Positions 18,058 through 26,880 of a stretch of 64,000 nucleotides of DNA are shown here, piece by piece. How positions within the stretch are numbered: the first letter of the stretch is position 1; every line of letters begins with the position of its first letter. Source of the stretch: RPQJ01 sp963706535 (GTDB lineage Bacteria; Pseudomonadota; Gammaproteobacteria; Steroidobacterales; Steroidobacteraceae); NCBI GenBank assembly GCA_963706535.1, contig CAVPMU010000005.1:1-64000 (forward strand). The letters run 5' to 3'. Under the pieces are notes generated by a model that was not told where the DNA came from, made no database searches, and worked only from the letters and a program-made list of their open reading frames with translations. The translations under genes and the position numbers were made by a program.

Positions 18058-18690
18058 CGGCGATCCCGAGCGGGTCAGAAGGTGTTCACGCTGCCGACCG
18101 TGGCGGTGCAAGAAGTAAGGGGAAGGGCACAACGGTGCCGCACAGGCGGGCGGGTTCTCACGGCACGCGGGCCTGGGCATTCAGCCCGGGCAAGGCGCGA
18201 AGCTGGAACGGCTGTGCCGCTATGTCGGCCGCCCGCCGGTGGCGGAGGGGCGCCTCGCTCTGACCGCATCGGGTCAGGCGCGCGATGCCCTCAAGACGCC
18301 GTACCGCGCTGGCACGACGCATATCGTGGTCGAGCCGCTGGAGCTGATGGCGCGTCTGGCGGCGCGGGTGCCGGATGCACCTGACGCGCCATCACGGCGT
18401 GTTCGCACCGCACCGCCGGCTGCGAGCGGCGGTCACGCCGGCCGGGCGCGGCCCCGTGCGCAACACCAGCCATGTGGCGATGAGCCGGGCGCAGCGCCTG
18501 AAGCGGGCGTTCGGGATCGAGATCGACACCTGCGCCCGCTGCCATGGACGGCAGCGGGTGATCGCGGGCATCGAAGACCCTGCAGTCATCACGCGCATTC
18601 TCGCGCATCTGGATCGAGCCCCCGGCACGGCTGAGCCGGTGCCGCTGGCTGCGCGGGCACCGCCGCTGCAGGGCACGCTGCTCCAGCCGC
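18058..18690 (+). mobile_element. IS91-family transposase fragment, frameshifted
   Basis: C-terminal portion of an IS91-type transposase scattered over three frames. GQKVFTLPT near 18073, then LERLCRYVGRPPVAEGRLAL near 18210, then ALKTPYRAGTTHIVVEPLEL near 18290, then HLTRHHGVFAPHRRLRAAV from 18375 with AQRLKRAFGIEIDTCARC. The catalytic Tyr region of the N-terminal half is absent. The fragment interrupts the heptosyltransferase and ends against a vapB relic. Confidence 0.75.
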
Positions 18691-18785
18691 CGTGCGTCGG
18701 CAACCCGATCGAGACGAGAACTTGCACGGCGATCGCGGTAGCGAGGCGGGCCAAGTCGCATCCGGTGCGGCTGATCGCAGAAGCG

Positions 18786-18932
18786 ATGAAACTTTCCGGC
18801 GCCAGGACCAAGCGCGAGGCAGTGGAGGACAGCCTGCGGCTGATGGTCCAGTTGAAGCGCCAGGAGCGGATCCGCCGCGCACGTGGCAAGTTGAAGTGGA
18901 CCGGCGACCTGGACGCAATGCGTCGCGACTGA
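18786..18932 (+). pseudogene. VapB-type antitoxin, N-terminally truncated
   Basis: LIAEAMKLSGARTKREAVED and KRQERIRRARGKLKWTGDL are the core of the VapB (DUF2191) antitoxin. The usual ribbon start with an MRTTVRLDD-like strand is missing; only PVRL precedes the helix. The first Met in the core is at 18786. Without the ribbon it should not bind DNA. It sits 12 bases before vapC, the usual arrangement. Confidence 0.7.
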
Positions 18933-18944
18933 CGGCAACGATAA

Positions 18945-19280
18945 GTGATCGTCGTCGACACCTCGGTCTGGATCGACTACAGCAACGGCGCGCCCACACC
19001 GCAGGCTGGATTGCTGCAGGGATTCGCGACCGACTTGGACGCCAAACGAGCGCTCAGCCTGCTTGACCCGCTTGAGTTCCTTGAAATGGCCGGCCGCAAC
19101 GTCGCGATTCAATCCGCCGCCACCTACCGACGCCTCCGTCGCCGAGGCGTCACCCTGCGAAAGACCATGGACATGCTCATCGGCACCTGCTGCCTGATGC
19201 ACGATCACGAGATCCTGCACAACGATCGTGACTTCGATGTGCCGTCCAAACACCTCGGGTCGAGAGTCCTCCGGACCTGA
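18945..19280 (+). pseudogene. VapC-type PIN toxin with internal deletion
   Basis: PIN-domain ribonuclease toxin read from GTG 18945. MIVVDTSVWIDYSNG supplies the first catalytic Asp, VTLRKTMDMLIGTCC the third position, and HNDRDFDV the last Asp. Between TPQAGLL and QGFATD about 18-20 residues are missing compared with the family, including the conserved Glu that normally precedes LQGF. At 111 residues it is shorter than the usual 130. I judge it catalytically dead, consistent with its damaged antitoxin. Confidence 0.7.
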
Positions 19281-19298
19281 CGCGCAAGACCAGTTGCG

Positions 19299-19950
19299 AT
19301 GCCCTCATCATCCGTCGTCGTCCTCGACTGTGAAACCACAGGCCTCTCTCCGAGGAGCGACCGCATCACAGAAGTGGCCGCCCTGCGGATCGTTGGTGCA
19401 CGAGTTGTTGAGCGTTACATCTTGCTGGTCAATGCGGGCGTTCGGATTCCTGCCCATATCACCAGCCTGACCGGTATCACCGACGAAATGATCGCGACTG
19501 CGCCGCGGGCGAACGACGTGATACACGCGCTCGTGGATTTCATTGCGAGTGATTTGGTCGTTGCTCACAACGCGAGTTTCGATTACGGGTTTCTCTCTGC
19601 GGAGTGCTTCACGGCCAGAATACTCAATCGATCCTTCCAGCTGCTCTGCACGATGCGGCTTGCACGTCGACTCCTGCCGGGCTGCAGCAGCTAGGCACTG
19701 TCATCGGTCGCCGGTCGTCTCGGCGTCACTCGCTCCGGGAACGCCCACCGCGCCGAATCCGATGCACGCGCGACGGCGGACGTGCTCGTGGCACTTACGC
19801 GCAAGGTGATCGATCAATATGCGGTCTCGGACGTCGATCCGCACCTGTTGCGTCGAGTCACCGGTTGGTCGACGCGAGAAGTTCCCTCCAAGCTCGAGCG
19901 AGCCCTCTCGCAACCGGCGAGGGCTGACAGACCTCGCTACTCGGCCGAAG
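19299..19950 (+). pseudogene. DnaQ-like 3'-5' exonuclease with premature amber stop
   Basis: DEDDh exonuclease-domain protein. VVVLDCETTGLSPRSDRITE carries the first two acids, VAHNASFDYGFL the third, and NAHRAESDARATADVLVAL the His and last Asp. A single in-frame TAG at 19692 separates RRLLPGCSS from ALSSVAGRLGV; removing it makes one continuous domain. Similarity ends around WSTREVPSKLERAL near 19905. It is probably a free-standing nuclease related to DNA polymerase III epsilon. The remaining bases to 20230 hold no gene I can recognise. Confidence 0.7.
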
Positions 19951-20230
19951 GCAACGAACACGTGCGGGATGGTGCGCCGAACGTTCGCTATCGCATGTAT
20001 CCAGCTGGCAATGTACGCGACGAGCAAACGGGGCAACTGTGCAGGCGCGGTGATATGGCCTATCTGTCGTCGCCGGTTCCACGGCTCGTCCTGGGCGATC
20101 CCGTGCGAGGCGCACGACCAACACGCCTTGCGAGCCGGAACCGTCCCCAATCGAAACATTTCCAACGCAGGTCCCGTGGACCAGTCAACCCGCTCCCGCA
20201 TCACCGAGCGCTCCGTGGTCCCCAGTCCGT

Positions 20231-20710
20231 GTGGAAACGGCTCGATGGGCCGCCGCGATGGACTCGCCACCAGTTGGGCATCGTTGGTGGCTTGACCGAG
20301 CTGGCGACCTGCACGATAGGGACCATGGTTCCATCCACCTGAAGTCACGAGATGCATTCCGGCTGGTCGAACAGCCGCGGGTGGGTATCGTTGTGTCGGA
20401 TCCTGACGTTGGCGAGAAATTCATCCCGGCGGGGAACATTCATGGGTTCGAAGCGTACACACGCTTTGTATCGTCAGTGGAGCGTCACACCGGGGTCTCG
20501 GTAGCACGTTCGATCGGGCTGGACCCTGAGGCGCCAAAGCCGTGGATTCTGGACCTCGAGGCGAACACCTTGCGACACCGCGAGACTGGGCGGCAGTTCA
20601 AGCACGGTGAATACACGCGCGTCACCGGCGCGGTCTCCGGGTACGCCACACGCGATCCCAATCATCCTTGGGCTGGTGATCTCGAGATCGACATCGAGTG
20701 GGGCACGTGA
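20231..20710 (+). CDS. Hypothetical protein
   Basis: A 159-codon frame I do not recognise. The first 40 residues look like translated noise. From about residue 42 the composition becomes protein-like, with FRLVEQPRVGIVVSDPDVGE, GFEAYTRFVSSVERH and the acidic end GDLEIDIEWGT. There is no signal peptide or membrane helix. It lies among relics, so it may be the end of a larger lost gene. Confidence 0.4.
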   Translation: METARWAAAMDSPPVGHRWWLDRAGDLHDRDHGSIHLKSRDAFRLVEQPRVGIVVSDPDVGEKFIPAGNIHGFEAYTRFVSSVERHTGVSVARSIGLDPEAPKPWILDLEANTLRHRETGRQFKHGEYTRVTGAVSGYATRDPNHPWAGDLEIDIEWGT

Positions 20711-21130
20711 TCATGAGAACTGACGTTGTCCAATGCGCGACGCTACTTATCAGGTAGAAGACGATGTCTCCTGCCACTGCTGTCCTAATTCAGACCTCCT
20801 GACATAGCCCCGCGTTTCGGCGCAAAGGCGGTGTTCGCGGCGCATAGGGTGCGAACCAATACCTGTCCGGTTGTTCGGCCGAACCGAATGCAAGCGGCTT
20901 AGATTTAGGCATCGCGTCACAATTGCCTGTGCGGGACCGTGCGCCGCGTATCGCGCGGCTCGCGCAGGCCCTGCGTGCGCGAGCATGCAGCGCGATCTCG
21001 GTCCCCAGGAAATTCTGGATGCAGTTGCAGAACCCCACGCTGGTCTGCGATATTCTGCATATCACAGCCAGCTGGTGGCTGTGCTGACCGTTCGCTGACC
21101 GTGACGCGTCGGATCCTTCAGGATGGGAGC
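20711..21130 (+). other. 420-base gap before the ACP-SPT operon
   Basis: No convincing frame on either strand. It contains an AT-richer part at 20740-20790 and a GC-rich part up to 21000. As the only space before the acp-spt pair it should hold their promoter, but I cannot place -35 and -10 boxes with confidence. GGATGGGA at 21121 is a plausible ribosome binding site for acp. Confidence 0.4.
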
Positions 21131-21388
21131 ATGTCAATGGCGGACGCAACCGGAAAGGTCGAAAGGGTAGCCCGCGAAGCCCTGCAGGCGGTGTGCCCGG
21201 ACGCCGGGATCATCGACGGCAGCGCCTATCTGGCCGGTGACCTGGGCATGGACTCGGTGCAGATGATGGATCTGATCATGGAGATCGAGGATCGTCTCGA
21301 AATCTCCATTCCGGTCGCCATCGTTGCCGAAGTGCGCACGTTCGACCAGCTGTGCGCATCCGTCAGCGGCCTGGCAAAGCGCGCTTGA
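21131..21388 (+). CDS. acp: Acyl carrier protein dedicated to sphingoid base synthesis
   Basis: 85-residue acyl carrier protein. The phosphopantetheine attachment Ser is in GDLGMDSVQMMDLIMEIEDR, near residue 40, and the acidic helix II is normal. It overlaps the next gene by TTGA, so acyl carrier and synthase are translationally coupled. In Caulobacter the equivalent ACP delivers the fatty acyl chain to serine palmitoyltransferase; here the acyl-AMP ligase at 11852 would load it. It is unlikely to be the housekeeping ACP, which sits with fab genes. Confidence 0.9.
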   Translation: MSMADATGKVERVAREALQAVCPDAGIIDGSAYLAGDLGMDSVQMMDLIMEIEDRLEISIPVAIVAEVRTFDQLCASVSGLAKRA

Positions 21389-22590
21389 GCCTGTTCGAGA
21401 AATTCGCTTCTCTGCGCGCCTTGCAAGCGGCGCTCGGCGCTGACGGCGAAGTGCCGTCGGTGGGCTCGCCGATGGATGAAGTGCACTCCGCCACGGAGGC
21501 GACGATTGGCGGCCGCCGCGTCCTGCTTGCCGGCACCAACAACTATCTCGGTCTGACGTTTGACGCCGAATGCCGTGCCGCCGCGATCGAAGCGATTGAA
21601 ACATCGGGCACCGGCACCACCGGCTCGCGCATGGCAAGCGGCAACTACGCCAGCCACCGCGATCTCGAGCGTGCCTTGGCCGAGGCTTTCGGCTGGCCGG
21701 CAGGTATCGTCTTTTCGACCGGCTACCAGGCCAATCTCGGGGTGATTTCGGCGCTCGCCGGGCAAGACGATTTTCTGCTCGTCGACGCCGACAGCCATGC
21801 CAGCATCCATGACGCCAGCCGCCTGAGCGCAGCCTCCACAATCCGTTTCCGGCACAACGATCCTGCAGACCTGGACCGCCGACTCACGCGACTGGGCGGC
21901 GACGCCAAGCGCGCGCTTGTGGTCATCGAAAGCCTCTATAGCACACTCGGCGATCGGGCCCGGCTGCGCGAGATCGTCGAAATCAAGGAGCGCCACGGCG
22001 CCTGGCTGGTCGTCGACGAGGCACACTCATTCGGCGTATTCGGTCCGCGCGGCCTCGGCATCTGCGAGGAGCTGGAGCTGCTCGATCGCGTCGACTTCAT
22101 CGTCGGCACGTTTTCCAAGAGTCTCGGCAGTCTCGGCGGGTTCTGCCTGAGCCGACATGCGGATCTCGAGCTCCTGCGCATGGCGAGCCGGCCGTACATC
22201 TTCACCGCGTCGCCGCCACCGCCGGTCATTGCAGCCGTGCGGCAGGCGCTATCTCGCCTGCTTACAGGCGGCGATTTGCGCGCGCGGCTGTGGCGGCACA
22301 TCGCGCGCCTCCACTCGGAGCTGGCGCGGCTCGGTTGTCGAATCGGCTCGGAATCCCCTGGGCCCGTCACGGCGCTGGTTTTCAGCGAGCGCGACAAAGC
22401 CATGGCCTACTGGCACGGACTGCTGGACGCCGGCATCTACACCAACCTGATGGTGCCGCCGGCGACCCCCAGAGGCTTGAACATCGTGCGTATCAGCCTG
22501 TCCGCCGCCCACAGTGACCAGGATCTTTCTCGCATCGTGAACGCGCTTGAAGGGCTCGCCAAGCGATTCCCCGTCGATACGGCGGCGTGA
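21385..22590 (+). CDS. spt: Serine palmitoyltransferase-type synthase (SPT)
   Basis: PLP-dependent alpha-oxoamine synthase of 401 residues that would condense serine with an acyl-ACP to 3-ketosphinganine. Family blocks: NNYLGLTF, the GTGTTGSRMASGNYASH glycine-rich block, VDEAHSFGVFG with PLP-contacting Asp and His, and VGTFSKSLGSLGG with the Schiff-base Lys. The alternatives are 5-aminolevulinate synthase, KBL and BioF. I prefer SPT because of the coupled ACP and because the other ceramide genes share the island. The start is TTG 21385 overlapping the acp stop; the Caulobacter enzyme has a similar opening. Confidence 0.85.
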   Translation: MSLFEKFASLRALQAALGADGEVPSVGSPMDEVHSATEATIGGRRVLLAGTNNYLGLTFDAECRAAAIEAIETSGTGTTGSRMASGNYASHRDLERALAEAFGWPAGIVFSTGYQANLGVISALAGQDDFLLVDADSHASIHDASRLSAASTIRFRHNDPADLDRRLTRLGGDAKRALVVIESLYSTLGDRARLREIVEIKERHGAWLVVDEAHSFGVFGPRGLGICEELELLDRVDFIVGTFSKSLGSLGGFCLSRHADLELLRMASRPYIFTASPPPPVIAAVRQALSRLLTGGDLRARLWRHIARLHSELARLGCRIGSESPGPVTALVFSERDKAMAYWHGLLDAGIYTNLMVPPATPRGLNIVRISLSAAHSDQDLSRIVNALEGLAKRFPVDTAA

Positions 22591-22744
22591 GCCACGGCCG
22601 GCAACTGAGCATGCTGTAGCTGGTGGCGTAGTGACTTCGATCTTCGGCTGAGTCCGAGACAGCGAAGATTCACAGTGAGCGATTGCAGTTGGCAATCGGT
22701 GCGAGCTGCCGTAGGTGGACCGCCCCTTGGAAACGCCGAACTTG

Positions 22745-23884
22745 ATGCGCATCGCGTTCCTCTACAACGCTCAGAATCACCACGTCTTGCATAGCTTGCC
22801 CATCGCATGCGAGCTTTCGCGAATCTCCGACATGGCCGTCACCATCCTCGCGCGAACGCAGGAGCAGCTCGAGCTAGCACGGCGACTGTCGCTGCTTTAC
22901 CCGGACAACCGGCTCACCTACGAGATGCTCGATCATCCAGCGTTTCTTCCCAGGTTCAGCGGGGCCTCAAAGTGGGCGAAACGCTTGTCGCTGGTAACCA
23001 ATCGCCGCCGTCTCAACGCCTTCGATGCGCTGGTGCTACCGGAACGCACGTCCCTGCAACTCAAACGCTTCGGGGTAACGAGACCGCGATATATCCACAC
23101 CTTCCATGGACCCAGCGGTCACGACCGCGTTGCCGACAGGCGCCTTCGGGAGTTCGATCTCCTGCTGGCACCTAGTGCGCGGCGACTCGATCGCATTGCG
23201 GCCGTGACGGCAAGTCGACCCGGCCATTGCGCTGTGATCGGCTATTCGAAAATCGATCTGGTCAGGCGGATGGGGCAAGCAGACGCAAGCTTGGTTCGCA
23301 ATGACCGCCCGACCATCCTCTACAATCCGCATCACTGGCCCGACAAGTCGTCCTGGCCTGTCATGGGGCGCGACGTTCTCTATCATTTCAGGGACCGAGC
23401 GGACTTCAACCTGATCTTCGCACCTCATGTTCGCCTGTTCGATCCGCCCGCGCGGTACGCAGCCGAATTTCGCGAGTTCTCCGGATTCGAGCATCTGCTG
23501 ATCGACTTGGGCTCGGAGCGCAGCATCGACATGACCTATACGCTGTCGGCGGATATCTATCTCGGTGATGTCAGCAGCCAGGTGTTTGAGTTCGCAGCTC
23601 GGCCACGTCCATGCATATTCCTGAATCCGCGCGGACTGGCCTGGGAGCATGACGACAATTTCGCCTCGTGGCGGCTAGGTCGCGTGGTCACGGACCTGCA
23701 CGAGCTTGATGCAATCCTGGCAACCATCCCGCAATGGCAGCCGCAATGCGAGGCGCTTCAGCGAGAGTCTGCCGCGGAAAACTTTCCGGAGCTGGGCATG
23801 CCGGCGCCAATTCGCGGAGCGCGGGCGATCGCTGCTTTCCTTCGCCATGGAGAGCTGAGGCCTGGTTGGGATGACGAGCATTAG
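22745..23884 (+). CDS. CDP-glycerol glycerophosphotransferase-like (TagF-like) enzyme
   Basis: Cytosolic GT-B-fold phosphotransferase-like protein of about 379 residues. RYIHTFHGPSGHDR with the catalytic-type His, TILYNPHHWPDKSSW and ADIYLGDVSSQVFEFAARPR are typical of the TagF/TarB polyglycerol-phosphate family. Teichoic acids do not fit a Gram-negative, so it probably transfers a phospho-alcohol group to another lipid, perhaps ceramide. It follows spt by 154 bases on the same strand. ATG 22745 (MRIAFLYNAQNHHV) is a better start than GTG 22715. Confidence 0.75.
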   Translation: MRIAFLYNAQNHHVLHSLPIACELSRISDMAVTILARTQEQLELARRLSLLYPDNRLTYEMLDHPAFLPRFSGASKWAKRLSLVTNRRRLNAFDALVLPERTSLQLKRFGVTRPRYIHTFHGPSGHDRVADRRLREFDLLLAPSARRLDRIAAVTASRPGHCAVIGYSKIDLVRRMGQADASLVRNDRPTILYNPHHWPDKSSWPVMGRDVLYHFRDRADFNLIFAPHVRLFDPPARYAAEFREFSGFEHLLIDLGSERSIDMTYTLSADIYLGDVSSQVFEFAARPRPCIFLNPRGLAWEHDDNFASWRLGRVVTDLHELDAILATIPQWQPQCEALQRESAAENFPELGMPAPIRGARAIAAFLRHGELRPGWDDEH

Positions 23885-23903
23885 CCAACAGTCGGGCACT
23901 CCC

Positions 23904-23998
23904 ATGCGAAAAGTCAATATTCGCGAGGCAAAGACCACGCTCTCTCGATTGATTGAAGTGGCAGAGGGCGGAGAAGACATGTTGATCGAGATCGACGC
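23904..23998 (+). pseudogene. Phd/YefM antitoxin N-terminal fragment
   Basis: MRKVNIREAKTTLSRLIEVA and GGEDMLIEI are the DNA-binding start of Phd/YefM antitoxins. After about 31 codons similarity ends, and a Tn3-type transposase relic begins within 40 bases. No toxin gene remains. It starts just after the TagF-like gene. Confidence 0.65.
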
Positions 23999-24034
23999 TC
24001 GCCGCGCCTATCCGCGGGACGATCTGCTTTCTCA

Positions 24035-25281
24035 TGGGTTACGGGTTGAGGTGGAGGGCACTGGTGTGACCACTGTGGACCGACGCGGTGAAATGCACCA
24101 GTTGCTCCCACTGCGCGTCGACGCGGTCGAGATCCAGATTGGCGCTGCAAAATCGGTGCAACCATGAGTATCGACCGCGAGCTGGGTGACTTCAACCGGT
24201 TGTTGCCGAATCACCCCTTCAATGGCAGCGCCGGCCTGACGTTCGTTGAGCACGATGGGCCGTGCATGGTAGATACCCCAGCGATCGCGCACGTGCGAGC
24301 AGATGCCGATGCTGGCCGTCTGCCGGCGTGGGTCGAGTCGTGCTTGCCAGACACGTTTGCTGTTCTCCAGGCTCATCATGTCGGACGACGCGAGATCAGC
24401 ACGCCCCCATGAAGTGGTGACGGGATGGCGGTGCATGTAAGCCAGCACCGCCGCATAGGCATCGGACAAGCGTCGTTCATCGCGGCGGCCCAGCGCATCG
24501 CTTGCCGGACGCTGTTGGCATCGAGCCGCGGCATCATGCGTGCGGTCTCGGCCGCTGACATGGAGGTGCCATGAGCCAGAATGCCGCCATAGGCCATCAA
24601 CGGTTCGGTGGACGAATGTGGTTCGTGGCCGAGCATGATCCGGCTGAAACGCACCTGGGCATCGACCGCGAGAATGATCTGCGACAGTTGTGCTTCGTCG
24701 ATGCGGTGATTGATCTCAGCGCGCAGCTTCTTGATCTCTCGGGCTTCTTCCTCCGCGGCCATGGAGTCAGGTGCAGGTCATCTTCAATGGTCAGTTCGCC
24801 GCGCGCGGCAGCCTCAGCGACAGCGGTCACGCCTTCCTTCGCGTAGTATCCGCGCCGCTGCTGTTGCCACTGCGCTGCTGGAACAAACAGGCTTGCGAAA
24901 CGCGAGGCTGTGATCGATCCACACGGTGCCGTTACGCAGGCACGGCGTGGCGCCAACAACGTTGCAACTTCGAAGCCCCGCAATGCGCGGACGCGATCGG
25001 TACCGGTGAGCACGGAGCGCCACACTTTGCCGGACGCAATGGAAGTCGAGGGCGGCAATTCAGTGGTGTCGTGCTGATACAGCTCTTTCAGCAGCTGCGG
25101 CTCCGCCACCACCGGATGATCCACCGTCGCTCGCCACGGCAAGGTCACCAGTGCGGATAAGAGGGATCGCACGGGACGGATCTCGTCCATCAAGCGTTCT
25201 CGTACCAGGTGCGCACGCGTAGGTGGCTTGCGCTGCTCATGCGCCGCAATCAGCGCCTTCAATTGCGTACGCAACTGCTCG
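24035..25281 (-). pseudogene. Tn3-family transposase relic
   Basis: Leftward pieces of TnpA in three frames. RALRGFEVATLLAPRRA and ASLFVPAAQW from the upstream half, YYAKEGVTAVAEAAARGELT next, IILAVDAQVRFSRIMLG, then HPVTTSWGRADLASSDMMSL and WGIYHARPIVLNERQAGAAI, and finally EQLVHFTASVHSGHTSALHL. The N-terminal third and the last quarter are absent, and at least three frame changes are needed. No terminal repeats or resolvase are seen. The relic lies between a broken phd gene and IS1380 copy B. Confidence 0.85.
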
Positions 25282-25285
25282 GCAT

Positions 25286-26819
25286 CTAACCTGCACTATT
25301 CGTGAAGCGAGCTGTTGCGCTTGATCATGTGGCCAAGTATTGCGAGGCCGGGGCGTGATGTCGATGCGCGGCGGTGATTTTGGCGTGGGCGCGGGTGTCG
25401 TCGAGCGATTTCGGCGGGGCGGGGTGTCAGCCCGACAGCGCTACGCGGGTGCGGCGCCGAGCTTCAAGAGCTGCTCGCGCAGGGTGCTCACCTGAGCCCG
25501 ACCGAAGGTGGTGCGCGCCGCTCGCAGACGCAGTTCCTGGTAGAGCACGCAGGCGGCGGCGGTCAGCAGCACGCGCAGCTGATTGGCGAGGAAGCGGCCG
25601 CAGCTGGTGCGATCGATCTCGAGTCCGAGGTGCAGCTCCTTGATGCGGTTCTCGACGTCCCCGCGGGCGCAGTAGATCGCTTCGTACAGGTGCCGCGGCG
25701 AGGCTTGGAGGTTGGTGACCACGAAGCGCGGGTTGTCTTTGGGCTCGCGACCGGGATGGCGGACGACCTCGGCCCTGATGATGACGCGCCGGCGCTGCGG
25801 CCAGGTGCCGGCGGCGTACTCGCGCTCGCCGTACACGTGAGCCGTCTCGCCCCGTTCTCTGGACAAACGTCGGGCGGTTCCCATGAGGCGTGCCGCACGA
25901 CGCTCGAGGACCTTGTTGTTAGCCATCGCCACCACGTACTCGAGGCGCTCGTGCTCGAGGAAGGCGAAGATCTCGGGCGCTGCGAAGCCGCCGTCGAGCC
26001 GCACCCGCAGCCGGGCGCGCGGGAACGCCGCCCGCAGTCGCGGCAACGGCCGCGCGAGGATCCCGATCGCCCCGACTCCGGCGCTGGCGTTGCCGGGTCG
26101 CAGCACGCAGGCGAACAGATACTGCTCGGCCTCCTCGTCGAAGGTGAGGAACCCCGCGACCGGCAGGTAGCACCAGCTGTCGTAGTGGCCGTTGAAGAAG
26201 CTGAGCGGCTGGGCGCCATGCGTCGGATCGTCGGTCGGGTCGAGATCGATGGTGATGCGCCGCACCTTGCGCCCGAGGCGCCGACGGTGCCGCTCGATCA
26301 CGGTCTCGGCGAGCGCCACACCCATCCGGTACAGATCCACCCGATCGAACGCGTTCTCGAACCGCGACAGCGTCGGCTGCGAAGCGAGATCTTCGCCACT
26401 CACCGGATCACGACCGCAGAGCAGCTTCTGGATCGGGTCACGCCCCAATCGGCTCGCATCGTTGCCATCCGGATAGCCGCAGGCAATCGCATACAGTCGC
26501 TGCCGCAGCAGATCGCCAATGGCGTGACGGATCTTGGCCGACTGCCGCCGATCCTCGATGGCTTCAACCAGTCGCTCGGTCAGGCCCAGCCGCTGATCAC
26601 AGGCCTTGAGCAGGATCGCACCGCCGTCGGAACTGCCGTGCTCCTGGTCGAAGCTCGCCACCACCGGGCGGCGGAACAGCTCGGAAAACAGGACAGTCTG
26701 TCGTGTGCCATCGTCGTCCATGCAAAGGCCTCTCGAGTGACGGAAACTGCTTGTTGCAAAGTGTTTCTATCACGCCTGGGGCCTTTGTATTTCATCAGTT
26801 CGCGAATGATTCAGGTTAG
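25286..26819 (-). mobile_element. IS1380-family element, copy B
   Basis: 1534-base element with imperfect terminal inverted repeats of about 21 bases: CTAACCTGCACTATTCGTGAA at the left and TTCGCGAATGATTCAGGTTAG at the right. It contains one long leftward transposase frame. The flanks GGCAT and TGCCC show no clear target duplication, so the insertion is old or its edges have recombined. It separates the spt side of the sphingolipid island from the desaturase-kinase side. Confidence 0.8.
25441..26721 (-). CDS. IS1380-family transposase, C-terminally shortened
   Basis: 426-residue DDE transposase with an intact start (FSELFRRPVVASFDQ) and catalytic core (ITIDLDPTDDPTHG, VRLDGGFAAPEIFAFL, YCARGDVENRIKELHLGLEI). 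Compared with copy A it lacks about 34 residues between KLGA and APA at the very end; the deletion runs between two copies of a short LGA-coding sequence. The core being intact, activity is possible but uncertain. Confidence 0.85.
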   Translation of the reverse strand: MDDDGTRQTVLFSELFRRPVVASFDQEHGSSDGGAILLKACDQRLGLTERLVEAIEDRRQSAKIRHAIGDLLRQRLYAIACGYPDGNDASRLGRDPIQKLLCGRDPVSGEDLASQPTLSRFENAFDRVDLYRMGVALAETVIERHRRRLGRKVRRITIDLDPTDDPTHGAQPLSFFNGHYDSWCYLPVAGFLTFDEEAEQYLFACVLRPGNASAGVGAIGILARPLPRLRAAFPRARLRVRLDGGFAAPEIFAFLEHERLEYVVAMANNKVLERRAARLMGTARRLSRERGETAHVYGEREYAAGTWPQRRRVIIRAEVVRHPGREPKDNPRFVVTNLQASPRHLYEAIYCARGDVENRIKELHLGLEIDRTSCGRFLANQLRVLLTAAACVLYQELRLRAARTTFGRAQVSTLREQLLKLGAAPA

Positions 26820-26880
26820 TGCCCGCCCGACGCCCGTCGCACTTGTCCGGCTTCGGCCGCCGCAGTATTCTTCACAGGCT

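Noticed and set aside
19701..20357. A 218-codon leftward frame opposite the exonuclease relic
   Set aside because: No motif recognised and it overlaps a frame with clear DEDDh residues; judged a chance frame.
20790..21149. A 119-codon leftward frame in the gap before acp
   Set aside because: Low-complexity Ala/Arg/Cys content, no start signal and no motif.
25630..26880. Upstream extension of the desaturase frame through the IS1380 element
   Set aside because: The residues before Met 26881 are antisense translation of the transposase; the desaturase begins after the IS end.
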